A DNA stretch of 32,642 nt from Chloroflexi bacterium HGW-Chloroflexi-10 (lineage in GTDB: Bacteria > Chloroflexota > Anaerolineae > Anaerolineales > Anaerolineaceae): NCBI GenBank assembly GCA_002840755.1, contig PHBZ01000053.1, positions 1-32,642 on the forward strand. The letters run 5' to 3'. The stretch's first letter is position 1. The number at the start of each line of letters is the position of its first letter. A program made the position numbers and the translations under genes. The notes beneath the pieces are model-generated. The model was not told where the DNA came from. It saw only the letters and a list, made by a program, of their open reading frames with translations, and made no database searches. Of this stretch, positions 6,811 through 14,804 are shown one piece after another.

Positions 6811-7662
6811 ATGGAAGATTTCCTCTCCCGTTTTGAGTATATTCGTAATCTTAAGCAGCGTGTAAGGATCGTTGGTGAACGCAGTGTGCCGGTTGAAGTG
6901 GGTGAGCCTTTACTGCGGGAACGTTTAATGATCGTGACCATGCCGGATGGCACCCGGCGGGCGACAGAGCTGATTTTCCCGGAGAAACAGGGTACGTATC
7001 CAGCCGTATTGTTCGTTCACTGGTATGAACCGCAGGAGCCTGTTCATAATAATCGTTCTCAATTCCGCGAAGAAGCTATCCGCCTGGCCAATCGGGGTGT
7101 GGTATGCCTGCTGGTGGAAACCATGTGGAGTGATTTGGATTGGTTTTATAAACGCACTCAGGCAGACGATGAGCTCAATACCATCCGTCAGGTGGTGGAA
7201 CTGCGCCTGTGGATGGATTTGCTGCTGGCAGAACCGGGCGTGGACGCCCGGCGTTTTGCGTATGTCGGGCATGATTTTGGCGCCATGCATGCTGCAATCC
7301 TGGCAACTGTAGACCCGCGCCCAACCGCTTATGTTTTAATGGCCGGCGCGCCGAATTTTCCGGATTGGTATTTGTACTATCCGCGGCTGGAAGGTGCAGA
7401 GAAAGATGCCTATAAAGACCATATGGCGCCGTATGATCCTTGTGCGCATATTGGCAAATTAACCAACGTGCCGGTGCTCTTTCAATTTGGGAACAACGAT
7501 CCGCACGTGCCGCTTCCGCGAGCGCACGATTTTTTTGCCTGTGCCGTCGAACCCAAAGAAATGCGCTTTTATGAAGCCGGACACGGTCTAAATGAAACGG
7601 CAGAAAAGGATCGCCAGTTGTGGTTGGAAGCTGTTTTACATGCTAAATTACCACCCCGATAA
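6811..7662 (+). CDS. Alpha/beta hydrolase (dienelactone-hydrolase-like) with Asp at the nucleophile position
   Basis: This is a 283-aa alpha/beta hydrolase. The nucleophile elbow reads YVGHDFGAMHAAI, so the position normally Ser or Cys is Asp155. The likely acid is Asp230 in FQFGNNDPHVP and the likely base is His258 in YEAGHGLN. An oxyanion-type strand YPAVLFVHWYEP lies at 63-74. Asp nucleophiles are known in haloalkane dehalogenases and epoxide hydrolases (GHDWG elbows), so ester hydrolysis should not be assumed. No signal peptide is seen, implying a cytoplasmic enzyme. An in-frame ATG at 6781 overlaps the -10 box, and ATG 6811 has AGGAG at the right distance, so 6811 is chosen. It converges on the mannosyltransferase gene. 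Confidence 0.85.
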   Translation: MEDFLSRFEYIRNLKQRVRIVGERSVPVEVGEPLLRERLMIVTMPDGTRRATELIFPEKQGTYPAVLFVHWYEPQEPVHNNRSQFREEAIRLANRGVVCLLVETMWSDLDWFYKRTQADDELNTIRQVVELRLWMDLLLAEPGVDARRFAYVGHDFGAMHAAILATVDPRPTAYVLMAGAPNFPDWYLYYPRLEGAEKDAYKDHMAPYDPCAHIGKLTNVPVLFQFGNNDPHVPLPRAHDFFACAVEPKEMRFYEAGHGLNETAEKDRQLWLEAVLHAKLPPR

Positions 7663-7708
7663 AGTCGGGCGTTTGGATTAATGGGGTGCTTTGAAGGAAG
7701 CAGGCAGA

Positions 7709-8860
7709 TTACCCCACAAAATAAAAACGACACCACGCGGCAAAGAACACAGCCTGAGTGACCAGGAAGAAAGTCTCTACCCAGCGTTCCAGGTGCGGAC
7801 GGCCCTTTATTAAACCGGCCAGGCTGATATATGCCGGAAAAATCGCAATACAATAGCGTCCCAGGGACGGGGAAGGACCCACAAATAGTGGTGTTACCAC
7901 CAGCAGTACACCGAAAATGCCCCATTCTTTGTGAGGGTATTTCCACAGGTAAAAGACCAGCAATACGATGAAAAGTAAGACAATTAAGCGGTTGATCAGA
8001 TCCAGCCACGGGTAACCGCTGGCGGAGACGAACAGGGTACTCCAGGGCGTAGAGGCTGTATGCCCCCAACTGGATTGTACATTGAGAAACACCAACCAGT
8101 CACCACTTACCTGGTATTGCATCCACAGATACAGGAAGAACAGGACCGGCACCACAGCAAAAGCAGCCACATCCTTCCAGCGGATACGGAAACGGTTCTG
8201 TGCCAGGTAGGTAACGGCGATCGGGATCACGATCAATTGGGCCAAAGGCCGGGTCAATGCGGCCAGGGCGGCCGTTAGCGCGCACAGCCACCAGCTGCGA
8301 TTCAGACTGAAATACAGGCTGGCAGCCATAAAAAACAGGAAAATACTCTCGGTATAAGCGGCCGAAAAGAAAAAGCTTAGCGGGAAGATCACAATCAGCC
8401 AGATGGTCTTGCGGATGTGCTCCGGAGTAAGCTGAATGTGTGCCAGAATGCGGGTGAGGATCAGTAGTGCGCCCACAAAAGCCAGATTGGCTATCAGGAT
8501 GGCCAGCAGGGTAAAGGTGGTGCGGTGTTCGTGAAGGTCCAGCAGGAAATAGTTGCTGGCCTTGATCAGAAACGGATACAGCGGGAAAAAAGCCAGGTTG
8601 GATTGGCCTTCGGCGCTGAGATAACCTTTCCCAACAATGGAATAATACCAACCGGTATCCCAGCGCGCCCACATGTCCAATAAACGGATGGGGGTGAACT
8701 GCCAGCCGCGTTGGATGGCAAAAGGAATGGGGTAGCTATCGCTGGCGCGGAAGAGATAAGAGAGCAGCCCGGCCAACACCAGGATGCTGCGCGAGGTAAG
8801 GAAGGGGATGATGACCGTCTCGAAATCCGGTTTGAGAGCAGCGAAGCTGTTTTTGCGCAT
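7709..8860 (-). CDS. PIG-V-like mannosyltransferase, integral membrane
   Basis: This 383-aa polytopic membrane protein has about 9-10 hydrophobic segments. Hallmarks of the GT-C/PIG-V group are visible: an early acidic loop DMWARWDTGWYYSIVGKGY (about 61-79), AFFPLYPFL, and PLSFFFSAAYTESIFLFFMAASLY (about 155-178). A TRPLAQ motif follows near residue 207. GT-C enzymes transfer sugars from polyprenyl-phosphate donors on the outer face of the membrane; a role in glycolipid or protein mannosylation is inferred. No Shine-Dalgarno precedes ATG 8860. Instead TATCAT lies exactly 6 nt upstream, which suggests a leaderless mRNA. It is divergent from the TAP-like peptidase. Confidence 0.82.
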   Translation of the reverse strand: MRKNSFAALKPDFETVIIPFLTSRSILVLAGLLSYLFRASDSYPIPFAIQRGWQFTPIRLLDMWARWDTGWYYSIVGKGYLSAEGQSNLAFFPLYPFLIKASNYFLLDLHEHRTTFTLLAILIANLAFVGALLILTRILAHIQLTPEHIRKTIWLIVIFPLSFFFSAAYTESIFLFFMAASLYFSLNRSWWLCALTAALAALTRPLAQLIVIPIAVTYLAQNRFRIRWKDVAAFAVVPVLFFLYLWMQYQVSGDWLVFLNVQSSWGHTASTPWSTLFVSASGYPWLDLINRLIVLLFIVLLVFYLWKYPHKEWGIFGVLLVVTPLFVGPSPSLGRYCIAIFPAYISLAGLIKGRPHLERWVETFFLVTQAVFFAAWCRFYFVG

Positions 8861-8866
8861 GGGGAT

Positions 8867-8872
8867 ATGATA
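8867..8872 (-). promoter_or_regulatory. Putative -10 element of a leaderless transcript (mannosyltransferase)
   Basis: On the minus strand TATCAT ends 6 nt before ATG 8860, with no Shine-Dalgarno in between. The expected start site coincides with the start codon. TATGCT (8872-8877) overlaps it and is an alternative. Confidence 0.45.
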
Positions 8873-8892
8873 GCATAGAAGTGCTAAAGTGA

Positions 8893-8953
8893 GACAAGGA
8901 TGGGTCTGTTAATGGACGAGACATGGTTAAGCATGGTCCAGACCCACCCGCCG
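8893..8953. repeat. Palindromic repeat, GGGTGGGTCT family (copy 4)
   Basis: The left arm GACAAGGATGGGTCTG (8893-8908) and right arm CAGACCCACCCG (8939-8950) flank a loop of about 30 nt. This copy sits between two divergent genes, where no terminator is expected, which argues against simple transcription termination as the family's function. Confidence 0.75.
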
Positions 8954-9031
8954 TGCTTCCGGTGAAATTATATTTCGCCGCCTTTCCCACCCCTTCCTAT
9001 AAAATCATAAGACAAATTGAGCATCCTACCT

Positions 9032-9037
9032 TATAAT
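9032..9037 (+). promoter_or_regulatory. -10 element of a leaderless transcript (TAP-like peptidase)
   Basis: A consensus TATAAT ends 6 nt before ATG 9044 and no Shine-Dalgarno is present. The predicted transcription start is at the A of ATG. No good -35 is visible. Confidence 0.6.
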
Positions 9038-9043
9038 CAATCT

Positions 9044-11038
9044 ATGAAACGAATCTATTTACTTCTCATCCCTGTTTTTACCGTATTGTTTTTCTGGGGC
9101 TCTGCCCGGCCGGTTCAGGCGGATGCTCCGGTGTTTATTCCGGGGGAATGTCCTTTTGAAGAACCTTTGGGTGGTACTGGCGACCTCGAGATCATTTGCG
9201 GAACGGTGGCTGTGCCGCAGTTCCACGCTGAAGCGGATGGCCCCACTATTGAGCTGGCTGTCGTTGTGATTAAGGCAACTGGTGCCGCGCCGGCATCTGA
9301 CCCGTTGATTATGGCCCAGGGCGGCCCCGGCGGCTCCACCATTGATACCTATGTCACCGCCTTGCTGATGAAGCCCGAAGCATTGGAGCAGCGCGATGTG
9401 ATTTTATTTGATCAGCGCGGTACCCTCTATTCGCAGCCGGCGCTGATGTGTGAAGAGACCATGCAGTTAACCATGGACACGCTGGACCAGGACTTGAGCG
9501 TCGCCGAAAGTAACCGCTTATATGAAGAAGCGCTGGAGAAATGCCGTACCCGCCTGATCAATGAAGGCGTAGACCTGGCAGCGTTTAACTCTTTTGAAAA
9601 TGCTGCGGATATCGACTGGGTGCGTCAGGCGCTCGGGTATGAGCAGGTCAATTATTATGGAGTCTCCTACGGTACCCTGCTGGGTTTTCATTTGCTGCGC
9701 ACTGAACCTGCCTGGCTGCGCTCGGTGGTACTGGATGCTGTAGTGCCGCCTGATATTAACTTTGTGATTGACGCCCCGCGTAATAAGGAGCGTTCTTTCG
9801 GTCTGTTGTTCGCAAGTTGTCTCGCCGATGCAGCCTGCAACCGGACTTACCCGAACCTGGAGGCTGAATTTACCGAACTGGTAAATACACTAAACGCCAA
9901 TCCAATCCGTGTTCCTGTCACGGACCTGGATACCATGCAGACCCATGAGGCCCTGGTGGATGGTGATACGGTTGTGGCGCTTTTCTTCCAGATGTTGTAT
10001 GCCACCGATATTATCCCGGCGCTGCCGCGAACGGTCTACGATTTGAAAGCCGGAGATACCAATTTCTTTGCGCGGATTTTGGAATTACTGGTCTTTGACC
10101 GCACCATGAGCGAAGGTATGTACTATGCGGTTTTGTGCGCTGAAGATAGTGACTATACCGCCGAGGAAGCTGAACAGGCCCTGGAGGGCGTTCGCCCATT
10201 ACTGGCTGACGGAGACCGGGAGAGCATCCCCAGTATGATCGCCACCTGCCAGAACTGGCGCACGGTGGACCTGAACCCGCAGGCGGATGAGCCTGTGAGC
10301 AGCGATATCCCTGTACTGCTGCTGAACGGTGAGTTCGACCCGATTACACCGCCGCAGAATGGCGCCCAGGCTGCAAAAACATTGAGCAATGTTGTCAATC
10401 TGGTCTTTCCGGGGATGGGCCATGGAGCATTTCTCTCCAATCCCTGCCCCACCGGCATTATTTTTGACTTTCTAAATAATCCTCAGGCTGCACCGGATTC
10501 AAGCTGTATTGCGGAAATGGGCGCGCCAGTCTACTTTACCCCCCAATCGGTGGTGGATTTTCCGGTGATTTTGCAGGCATTAAACCTGAAACCGTTTGCT
10601 GCAGCTACGGTGCTTTCCCTGCTGTTCTTTGCCGGCTTTTTAAGTTCGGTGGGCGTGGTGCTGCCGGGGGCCTGGCTGGTGCGTAAGCTGTCTAATAAAC
10701 CAGCCCGCTCGCAGACGTTCCTGGTACGTTTTGCAGCCTGGCTGCCCTTTTTGGCGGCTGTGCTCCTGGGCGGTTTTATCCTGGGGTTAACAATTATCAC
10801 AACCATGCTGGTGAATGCCAATAACTCGGTAATCTTCTTTGGATTGCCGGCTGGCGCCCGCTCCGTGTTTGTCCCGGCGCTGCTGGCAGCGCTGGTGCTC
10901 CTCGTGACGCTTGTCGCGGCGGTACAGGCCTGGCGTAAGGCCTGGTGGTCGCTGGGCGGCAGGATATATTACAGCCTGCTGGCCTTATCCGGCCTGATAA
11001 TTATCGTAATTCTGTTGTTGTGGGCCATTACGAGTTAG
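9044..11038 (+). CDS. Secreted TAP-like alpha/beta hydrolase peptidase (S33 type) with C-terminal membrane segments
   Basis: This 664-aa protein has an N-terminal signal peptide (MKRIYLLLIPVFTVLFFW...PVQADA). The S33/tripeptidyl-aminopeptidase-like core has the oxyanion segment MAQGGPGG (90-97), DQRGTLYSQP, the nucleophile elbow YYGVSYGTLL with Ser208, Asp in LLLNGEFDPITPP and His in FPGMGHGAF. The Asp and His lie in the TAP C-terminal part. After residue 510 come about four hydrophobic helices (ATVLSLLFFAGFLSSVGVVL, LPFLAAVLLGGFILGLTIIT and two more), an anchor unusual for this family. It probably cleaves short peptides or esters outside the cell. An upstream TTG at 9017 is possible but would put the TATAAT box inside the gene, so ATG 9044 is preferred. 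Confidence 0.85.
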   Translation: MKRIYLLLIPVFTVLFFWGSARPVQADAPVFIPGECPFEEPLGGTGDLEIICGTVAVPQFHAEADGPTIELAVVVIKATGAAPASDPLIMAQGGPGGSTIDTYVTALLMKPEALEQRDVILFDQRGTLYSQPALMCEETMQLTMDTLDQDLSVAESNRLYEEALEKCRTRLINEGVDLAAFNSFENAADIDWVRQALGYEQVNYYGVSYGTLLGFHLLRTEPAWLRSVVLDAVVPPDINFVIDAPRNKERSFGLLFASCLADAACNRTYPNLEAEFTELVNTLNANPIRVPVTDLDTMQTHEALVDGDTVVALFFQMLYATDIIPALPRTVYDLKAGDTNFFARILELLVFDRTMSEGMYYAVLCAEDSDYTAEEAEQALEGVRPLLADGDRESIPSMIATCQNWRTVDLNPQADEPVSSDIPVLLLNGEFDPITPPQNGAQAAKTLSNVVNLVFPGMGHGAFLSNPCPTGIIFDFLNNPQAAPDSSCIAEMGAPVYFTPQSVVDFPVILQALNLKPFAAATVLSLLFFAGFLSSVGVVLPGAWLVRKLSNKPARSQTFLVRFAAWLPFLAAVLLGGFILGLTIITTMLVNANNSVIFFGLPAGARSVFVPALLAALVLLVTLVAAVQAWRKAWWSLGGRIYYSLLALSGLIIIVILLLWAITS

Positions 11039-11048
11039 TGAAATGATT

Positions 11049-11088
11049 GGGGCGGGTCTGTTTTTTAGGTACCGATCTGACCCGCCCC
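11049..11088. repeat. GC-rich hairpin between convergent genes, variant of the palindromic repeat family
   Basis: GGGGCGGGTC (11049-11058) and GACCCGCCCC (11079-11088) are perfect 10-bp arms around a 20-nt loop containing six T. It lies 10 bp after the peptidase stop and before the end of the convergent TPR gene. It could act as a bidirectional terminator, although no U-tract follows the stem. The GGGTCTG arm edge links it to the GGGTGGGTCT family. Confidence 0.65.
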
Positions 11089-11111
11089 ATTAGAAATACC
11101 CGTGAAGAGTC

Positions 11112-13058
11112 TTATTTTTTCCAATTCGTTAATTTATTAATCTCCTTTGAGAATTTGCGATCGAGGAGTTCGGGGTTATCGGGATCCATTTTTTCCAGAA
11201 TATCCAGCCAGATATTCATTTGCTCAGGGTTATTTACGGCTTTCCAATAATAGGCTTCCGCAATGGCTAATTGCGTCATTTCGCTGATGTGGTAGCGTTT
11301 GCGCCCCATATACAGGGTAAGTATTTCCCGTGCTTTGGGGTAGTTCTTTTCTGCAATATGGTGATGAGCTACATTGATTCCGGCAAACAGGTATTCTGGG
11401 TGGTCCACATGCAATTGGTTGATGAGTTCGCGCGCACGCTGCTCCAATCCCTGCTTAGCCAGTGACAATGCCAGGTTGTTGATTAAATAAGGTGCACCCG
11501 GTTCAAATTCCAGTGCTTTTTCAAATGCCCGTTGAGCCTGCACAAATTTCCCTTTGTTAATGAGTTGGTAACCTGTATTAGCATATTCCAATGCTTTGGG
11601 ATGATGATCTTCAATATCCGGTTCGGTATATATTTCCATTTCGAACGCGGCAGTACCATCAGGTAACTTGGAAGAAAGCATCAGGTTATCCGTAGCGGCA
11701 TCTGCAAAGTCTTCATCATCTTCAAAAAAACCTGTTTGCAGGGCTTCCCAATAAGAGCGAACTAATTTGCCGCCAATACCATTAGCCCAGCAGGTTTTTA
11801 CCACTTCCATCAATTGAGGGTCGCGGGTCATGAAGGCAAGTTCTAAAATTGTCAAAACAGAGCGCAGACTGCCATATTCCATCAGGATGGGAGCGATCAA
11901 ATACAGCCTTGGGTAATTCTCCAGAAGTTTAATACATAAAGCCGGGTCAAATTCCTCGGTTTCTTCATCTATCAAACCGTCAAAATCGTCTGAAAATGTT
12001 TCATCCATAAACTCAAAGATTTCAAAAGCGAATGCCGGATGGCGATCCTTTTTTGCTTTGCTGAGTTCATCCAGATTTTCCTGGGCAATCGTAAACTCTG
12101 GGTCAATTTGGAGTGTCTTTTTCCAATATTTTTTGGCCTGCGGATTTTTGCCCTTGCGCGCATAAGCAAACGCCAGATAATGGTAGAAATCTGCCGGAAT
12201 ATCTGCTTGAATGTTGGCCGGTAAATCCGCGATTTCTGCCTCCAATGCAATCAGTTCTTCCAGTTTGACGGTAAAAGCCAGTACAAAGGCGAGCTGTGAC
12301 CATTTATCTGGCGTCTCGGCCGGCAAATCACGCATTTTTTGGAGGGTCGTTTCAAGCTCATCCAACCGTCCGGTAAGAAAATTTATTTCCGCCAGCATGG
12401 ATAATGCGGATACATTCGCGGGATCAGTTCTCAAGAGCCTGTTTGTATAATGCAATGCCTGGGAAAACCGATTAGTCAATAATTCCTTTAATGTCAGATT
12501 GATGTGTCCGTATTCGTAGTTGGGATAGCGCTGGAGAATACGATCGCCAATTTTTTCTGCTTTTTCATATTGGTGGTTGGTAAACGCCTGCTGAATGCGA
12601 TCTTCTTCGCGCATCAAGTCGATCAATTCGTCAACTGTGCCGTTAATATTTTTGGCTTCAATGGTAGCCTTATAAAACTCATCCAGGATTTTGTTGATAT
12701 CCTCAATCGCTTCAAATTTAGGCCAGCGTTTTTGAATTTGGCGCAGATGCCCCATACCTTCCGAGATTTTCATATTGAGCAGCAGTGCATTGGCATGCAG
12801 GAATTTGGGTATGGGGTTATTGGGGCTTAAGCGCAGGCTTTCTTTTGAGCTCCACAATAATCCTTGCGCATTTTCCGTTTGTAAGTAAATGCTATTGAGC
12901 ATTTCAAAGAGCACATCCTGATTGGGATATTTCTTTGCCAATAGAATCAGGCGCTCTTCGGCAGCCTGCAACTGATCGTCTTTTTCTGATTCGATCATCG
13001 CGCCGATTTCTTCCAGCTCCTGAAGTATTTTTTGCGGGGGGAGTTTTAGATTGGCCAT
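11112..13058 (-). CDS. Large tetratricopeptide-repeat protein
   Basis: This 648-aa protein has no signal peptide and consists almost wholly of helical repeats. TPR-like units are visible, for example YEKAEKIGDRILQRYPNYEY, NPQAKKYWKKTLQIDPEF and KFVQAQRAFEKALEFEPGAP (about residues 495-515), plus a C-terminal pair around ARELINQLHVDHPEYLF and KAREILTLYMGRK. A middle acidic stretch (DETFSDDFDGLIDEETEEFD, about 355-375) breaks the repeats. It probably acts as a cytoplasmic scaffold; no enzymatic motif is seen. ATG 13058 follows CAGGAAAC. It lies 84 bp downstream of the ComB-like gene on the same strand. Confidence 0.8.
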   Translation of the reverse strand: MANLKLPPQKILQELEEIGAMIESEKDDQLQAAEERLILLAKKYPNQDVLFEMLNSIYLQTENAQGLLWSSKESLRLSPNNPIPKFLHANALLLNMKISEGMGHLRQIQKRWPKFEAIEDINKILDEFYKATIEAKNINGTVDELIDLMREEDRIQQAFTNHQYEKAEKIGDRILQRYPNYEYGHINLTLKELLTNRFSQALHYTNRLLRTDPANVSALSMLAEINFLTGRLDELETTLQKMRDLPAETPDKWSQLAFVLAFTVKLEELIALEAEIADLPANIQADIPADFYHYLAFAYARKGKNPQAKKYWKKTLQIDPEFTIAQENLDELSKAKKDRHPAFAFEIFEFMDETFSDDFDGLIDEETEEFDPALCIKLLENYPRLYLIAPILMEYGSLRSVLTILELAFMTRDPQLMEVVKTCWANGIGGKLVRSYWEALQTGFFEDDEDFADAATDNLMLSSKLPDGTAAFEMEIYTEPDIEDHHPKALEYANTGYQLINKGKFVQAQRAFEKALEFEPGAPYLINNLALSLAKQGLEQRARELINQLHVDHPEYLFAGINVAHHHIAEKNYPKAREILTLYMGRKRYHISEMTQLAIAEAYYWKAVNNPEQMNIWLDILEKMDPDNPELLDRKFSKEINKLTNWKK

Positions 13059-13142
13059 ATAGTTTCCTGTATAATTTCGGGATAAATGGGTTAGGAATTT
13101 TGATCATTGTACAATAAATTTTTAACCGTGTCTTTGCAAAGG

Positions 13143-13850
13143 TTAACTTTTTCGCAGCGCCAGCCGGTCAGGCAGGATATGAACCTGCATGGCAAAATCG
13201 AAGCGGTCGATGTCCGTGGCGCAGTCCAGGTCGGCGGAAGGGAAGGCGGGGTGTGAACCATCGAATAGGACGCTGCTGCGCGGGTCCAGCACCCGCGCAG
13301 TGATCGCCGGCCAATCCACAGGCTGCTCTTGCAGCAGGGATTCCAGCGCATCCGCACAGGCAATATCCTCGCCGCCCCAGTTATCCGGGCGCACACCGGT
13401 TTCAATAAAGAGTACCGTATCCGCGGCGCAGGTTTGCACCGCGCGCATGGTAGCGCTGATATTGGGTAAGGATACACACAGGATCGGCGGAACGCTGCCA
13501 CTTTCGGCGGCGGCGCGGGCTGCTAACACCACGCCCTGGGTGCCGGCAGAGGTGCGCTGCACCACCGTTTGCGTGATCTGCGCAGGCACTCGTGAGGGCG
13601 AGTTACCCAGGTCAAAGCCTTCCGCCGGTATACCGCCCACTTCTCCCAAAAGGAGCAGTCGCGGATTTTGTTCACGCCAGGCGAAGGCCTCGTTGATCGT
13701 GGAAACCAGGATGATCTCGGGTGCGCCGGCAGCAAGAACGTGTGCCGCGGTGGTAAAAGCGCGCAGCACATCGATAACGATCACCACGGCCTCCGGGTGG
13801 TTGCGCACGGTGTTTTGACAATTTTCAAGATTGGTATGGAAAAATCTCAT
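13143..13850 (-). CDS. ComB-like 2-phosphosulfolactate phosphatase family protein
   Basis: This 235-aa protein matches the ComB fold and length. Family-type segments visible are VVIVIDVLRAFTTAAHVLAAG (about 21-41), LLLLGEVGGIPAEGFDLGNSP (65-85), VVQRTSAGTQGV, and ADTVLFIETGV...GGEDIACADALESLL. ComB dephosphorylates 2-phosphosulfolactate (Mg-dependent) in coenzyme M biosynthesis. Homologues occur in many bacteria that make no coenzyme M, so the real substrate here is open. No comA or comC neighbour is present. The start at 13850 has no Shine-Dalgarno, and TATAAT lies exactly 6 nt upstream, suggesting a leaderless transcript. Confidence 0.82.
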   Translation of the reverse strand: MRFFHTNLENCQNTVRNHPEAVVIVIDVLRAFTTAAHVLAAGAPEIILVSTINEAFAWREQNPRLLLLGEVGGIPAEGFDLGNSPSRVPAQITQTVVQRTSAGTQGVVLAARAAAESGSVPPILCVSLPNISATMRAVQTCAADTVLFIETGVRPDNWGGEDIACADALESLLQEQPVDWPAITARVLDPRSSVLFDGSHPAFPSADLDCATDIDRFDFAMQVHILPDRLALRKS

Positions 13851-13856
13851 ATTTTG

Positions 13857-13862
13857 ATTATA
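13857..13862 (-). promoter_or_regulatory. -10 element of a leaderless transcript (ComB-like gene)
   Basis: On the minus strand a consensus TATAAT ends 6 nt before ATG 13850, so transcription should begin at or next to the start codon. The overlapping plus-strand TATACT (13859-13864) may serve the divergent lipoprotein gene. Confidence 0.6.
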
Positions 13863-13927
13863 CTCAATCGTTATTGATATTGATGAATTGAATAAGCCGG
13901 GAGAGTTCCCGACTGGAAAGAGGAAGA

Positions 13928-14563
13928 ATGCTTCGACGAATTTTTGTTTTTTTGATATTGGTTTTGGTAGTTACAGCCTGCCAACCCCAAACGGCCAACC
14001 CGGTGGTGGAGAGCACCGCCACACAAGCATCCGGCGTCGTCTCCACCGATGCGCCGACTGTGAAAGACATGGCCCCAGCCGTCACAGCAACGTTTACGGC
14101 GGATGAACGTGGGCTCAAACAAAAATGGCAGCGCCTGATGATTGGCGCCACCATTAATTACCTGATGTGCCCATTGATCGTGCAAACGGCTGAGCAAGTG
14201 CAAAACGGCGAGATCGACCAGCAGCAGGTGCAGCAAGATGTCCTCAATCAGGGCATCATGCTCTATAACGTGCAATCTGCCTACGACCTCTGGCCGGGAT
14301 TGGAAGATCAGCTGGACTTACGCGCGCAAGTATTGGAAGAAACGACAGCCATTCTGACCGCGGTGGATGATTGGCAAAACGGATTGACGGATCCGCAACA
14401 GGCTCTGGCAGTCTTACAGCCACTGTGCGATCAAAATGTAGAAACCCTGGAAGCAGTCAGAAAAGCCGCCGAAGCCGATGGGGTTACCAAATTGTTGTAC
14501 GAAGCCATGCTGCGTGATTTGCAGCTCGGTGATGACCCGTTCATGGTCGGCGCGCTGCAATAA
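13928..14563 (+). CDS. Putative lipoprotein of unknown function
   Basis: This 211-aa protein has a lipoprotein signal peptide (MLRRIFVFLILVLVVTAC, lipobox VTAC with Cys18) and then a Thr/Ala/Val-rich linker (about 19-55). The helical C-terminal domain (about 58-211) includes NYLMCPLIVQTAEQVQNGEI and VLQPLCDQNVETLEAVRK, with cysteines in both. I do not recognise the domain. AGAGGAAGA precedes ATG. It is divergent from the ComB-like gene and followed by a strong terminator, so it is probably monocistronic. Confidence 0.8.
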   Translation: MLRRIFVFLILVLVVTACQPQTANPVVESTATQASGVVSTDAPTVKDMAPAVTATFTADERGLKQKWQRLMIGATINYLMCPLIVQTAEQVQNGEIDQQQVQQDVLNQGIMLYNVQSAYDLWPGLEDQLDLRAQVLEETTAILTAVDDWQNGLTDPQQALAVLQPLCDQNVETLEAVRKAAEADGVTKLLYEAMLRDLQLGDDPFMVGALQ

Positions 14564-14636
14564 GTAACCAGAAATAAGAAAGTTGTTCGTGGGTAATGAT
14601 TAGCGGTTCACGACAACAAACTTACTTCATTTTTAA

Positions 14637-14661
14637 AACCTGCCAGCCTGGCAGGTTTTTT
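14637..14661 (+). terminator. Intrinsic terminator of the lipoprotein gene
   Basis: AACCTGCCAG-C-CTGGCAGGTT is a near-perfect palindrome followed by a T-tract to 14661 (the effective loop is about 3-5 nt). It lies 73 bp after the stop codon at 14563. Confidence 0.88.
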
Positions 14662-14709
14662 GTAGTGAGTAACCTTGTTTAAACCAATTTTCTGCAAACT
14701 GGAAATCCG

Positions 14710-14715
14710 TATAAT
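14710..14715 (+). promoter_or_regulatory. Putative -10 box upstream of the VOC gene
   Basis: TATAAT lies 89 bp upstream of ATG 14805. A -35 is only weakly supported (TTTTCT about 16 bp before). The resulting leader would be about 80 nt with no strong structure noted. Confidence 0.45.
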
Positions 14716-14804
14716 AAAAATAGGACCGCAAAACAATAGCACACGCAGTGGCCTTGGTTCGCAGGCTGTACTAAAAACCACTCGGTAACATTCGGAGGAT
14801 ATGC

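Noticed and set aside
11495..11525. tRNA T-loop-like GGTTCAAATTCC
   Set aside because: It lies inside the TPR gene, with no matching acceptor stem or D-arm nearby.
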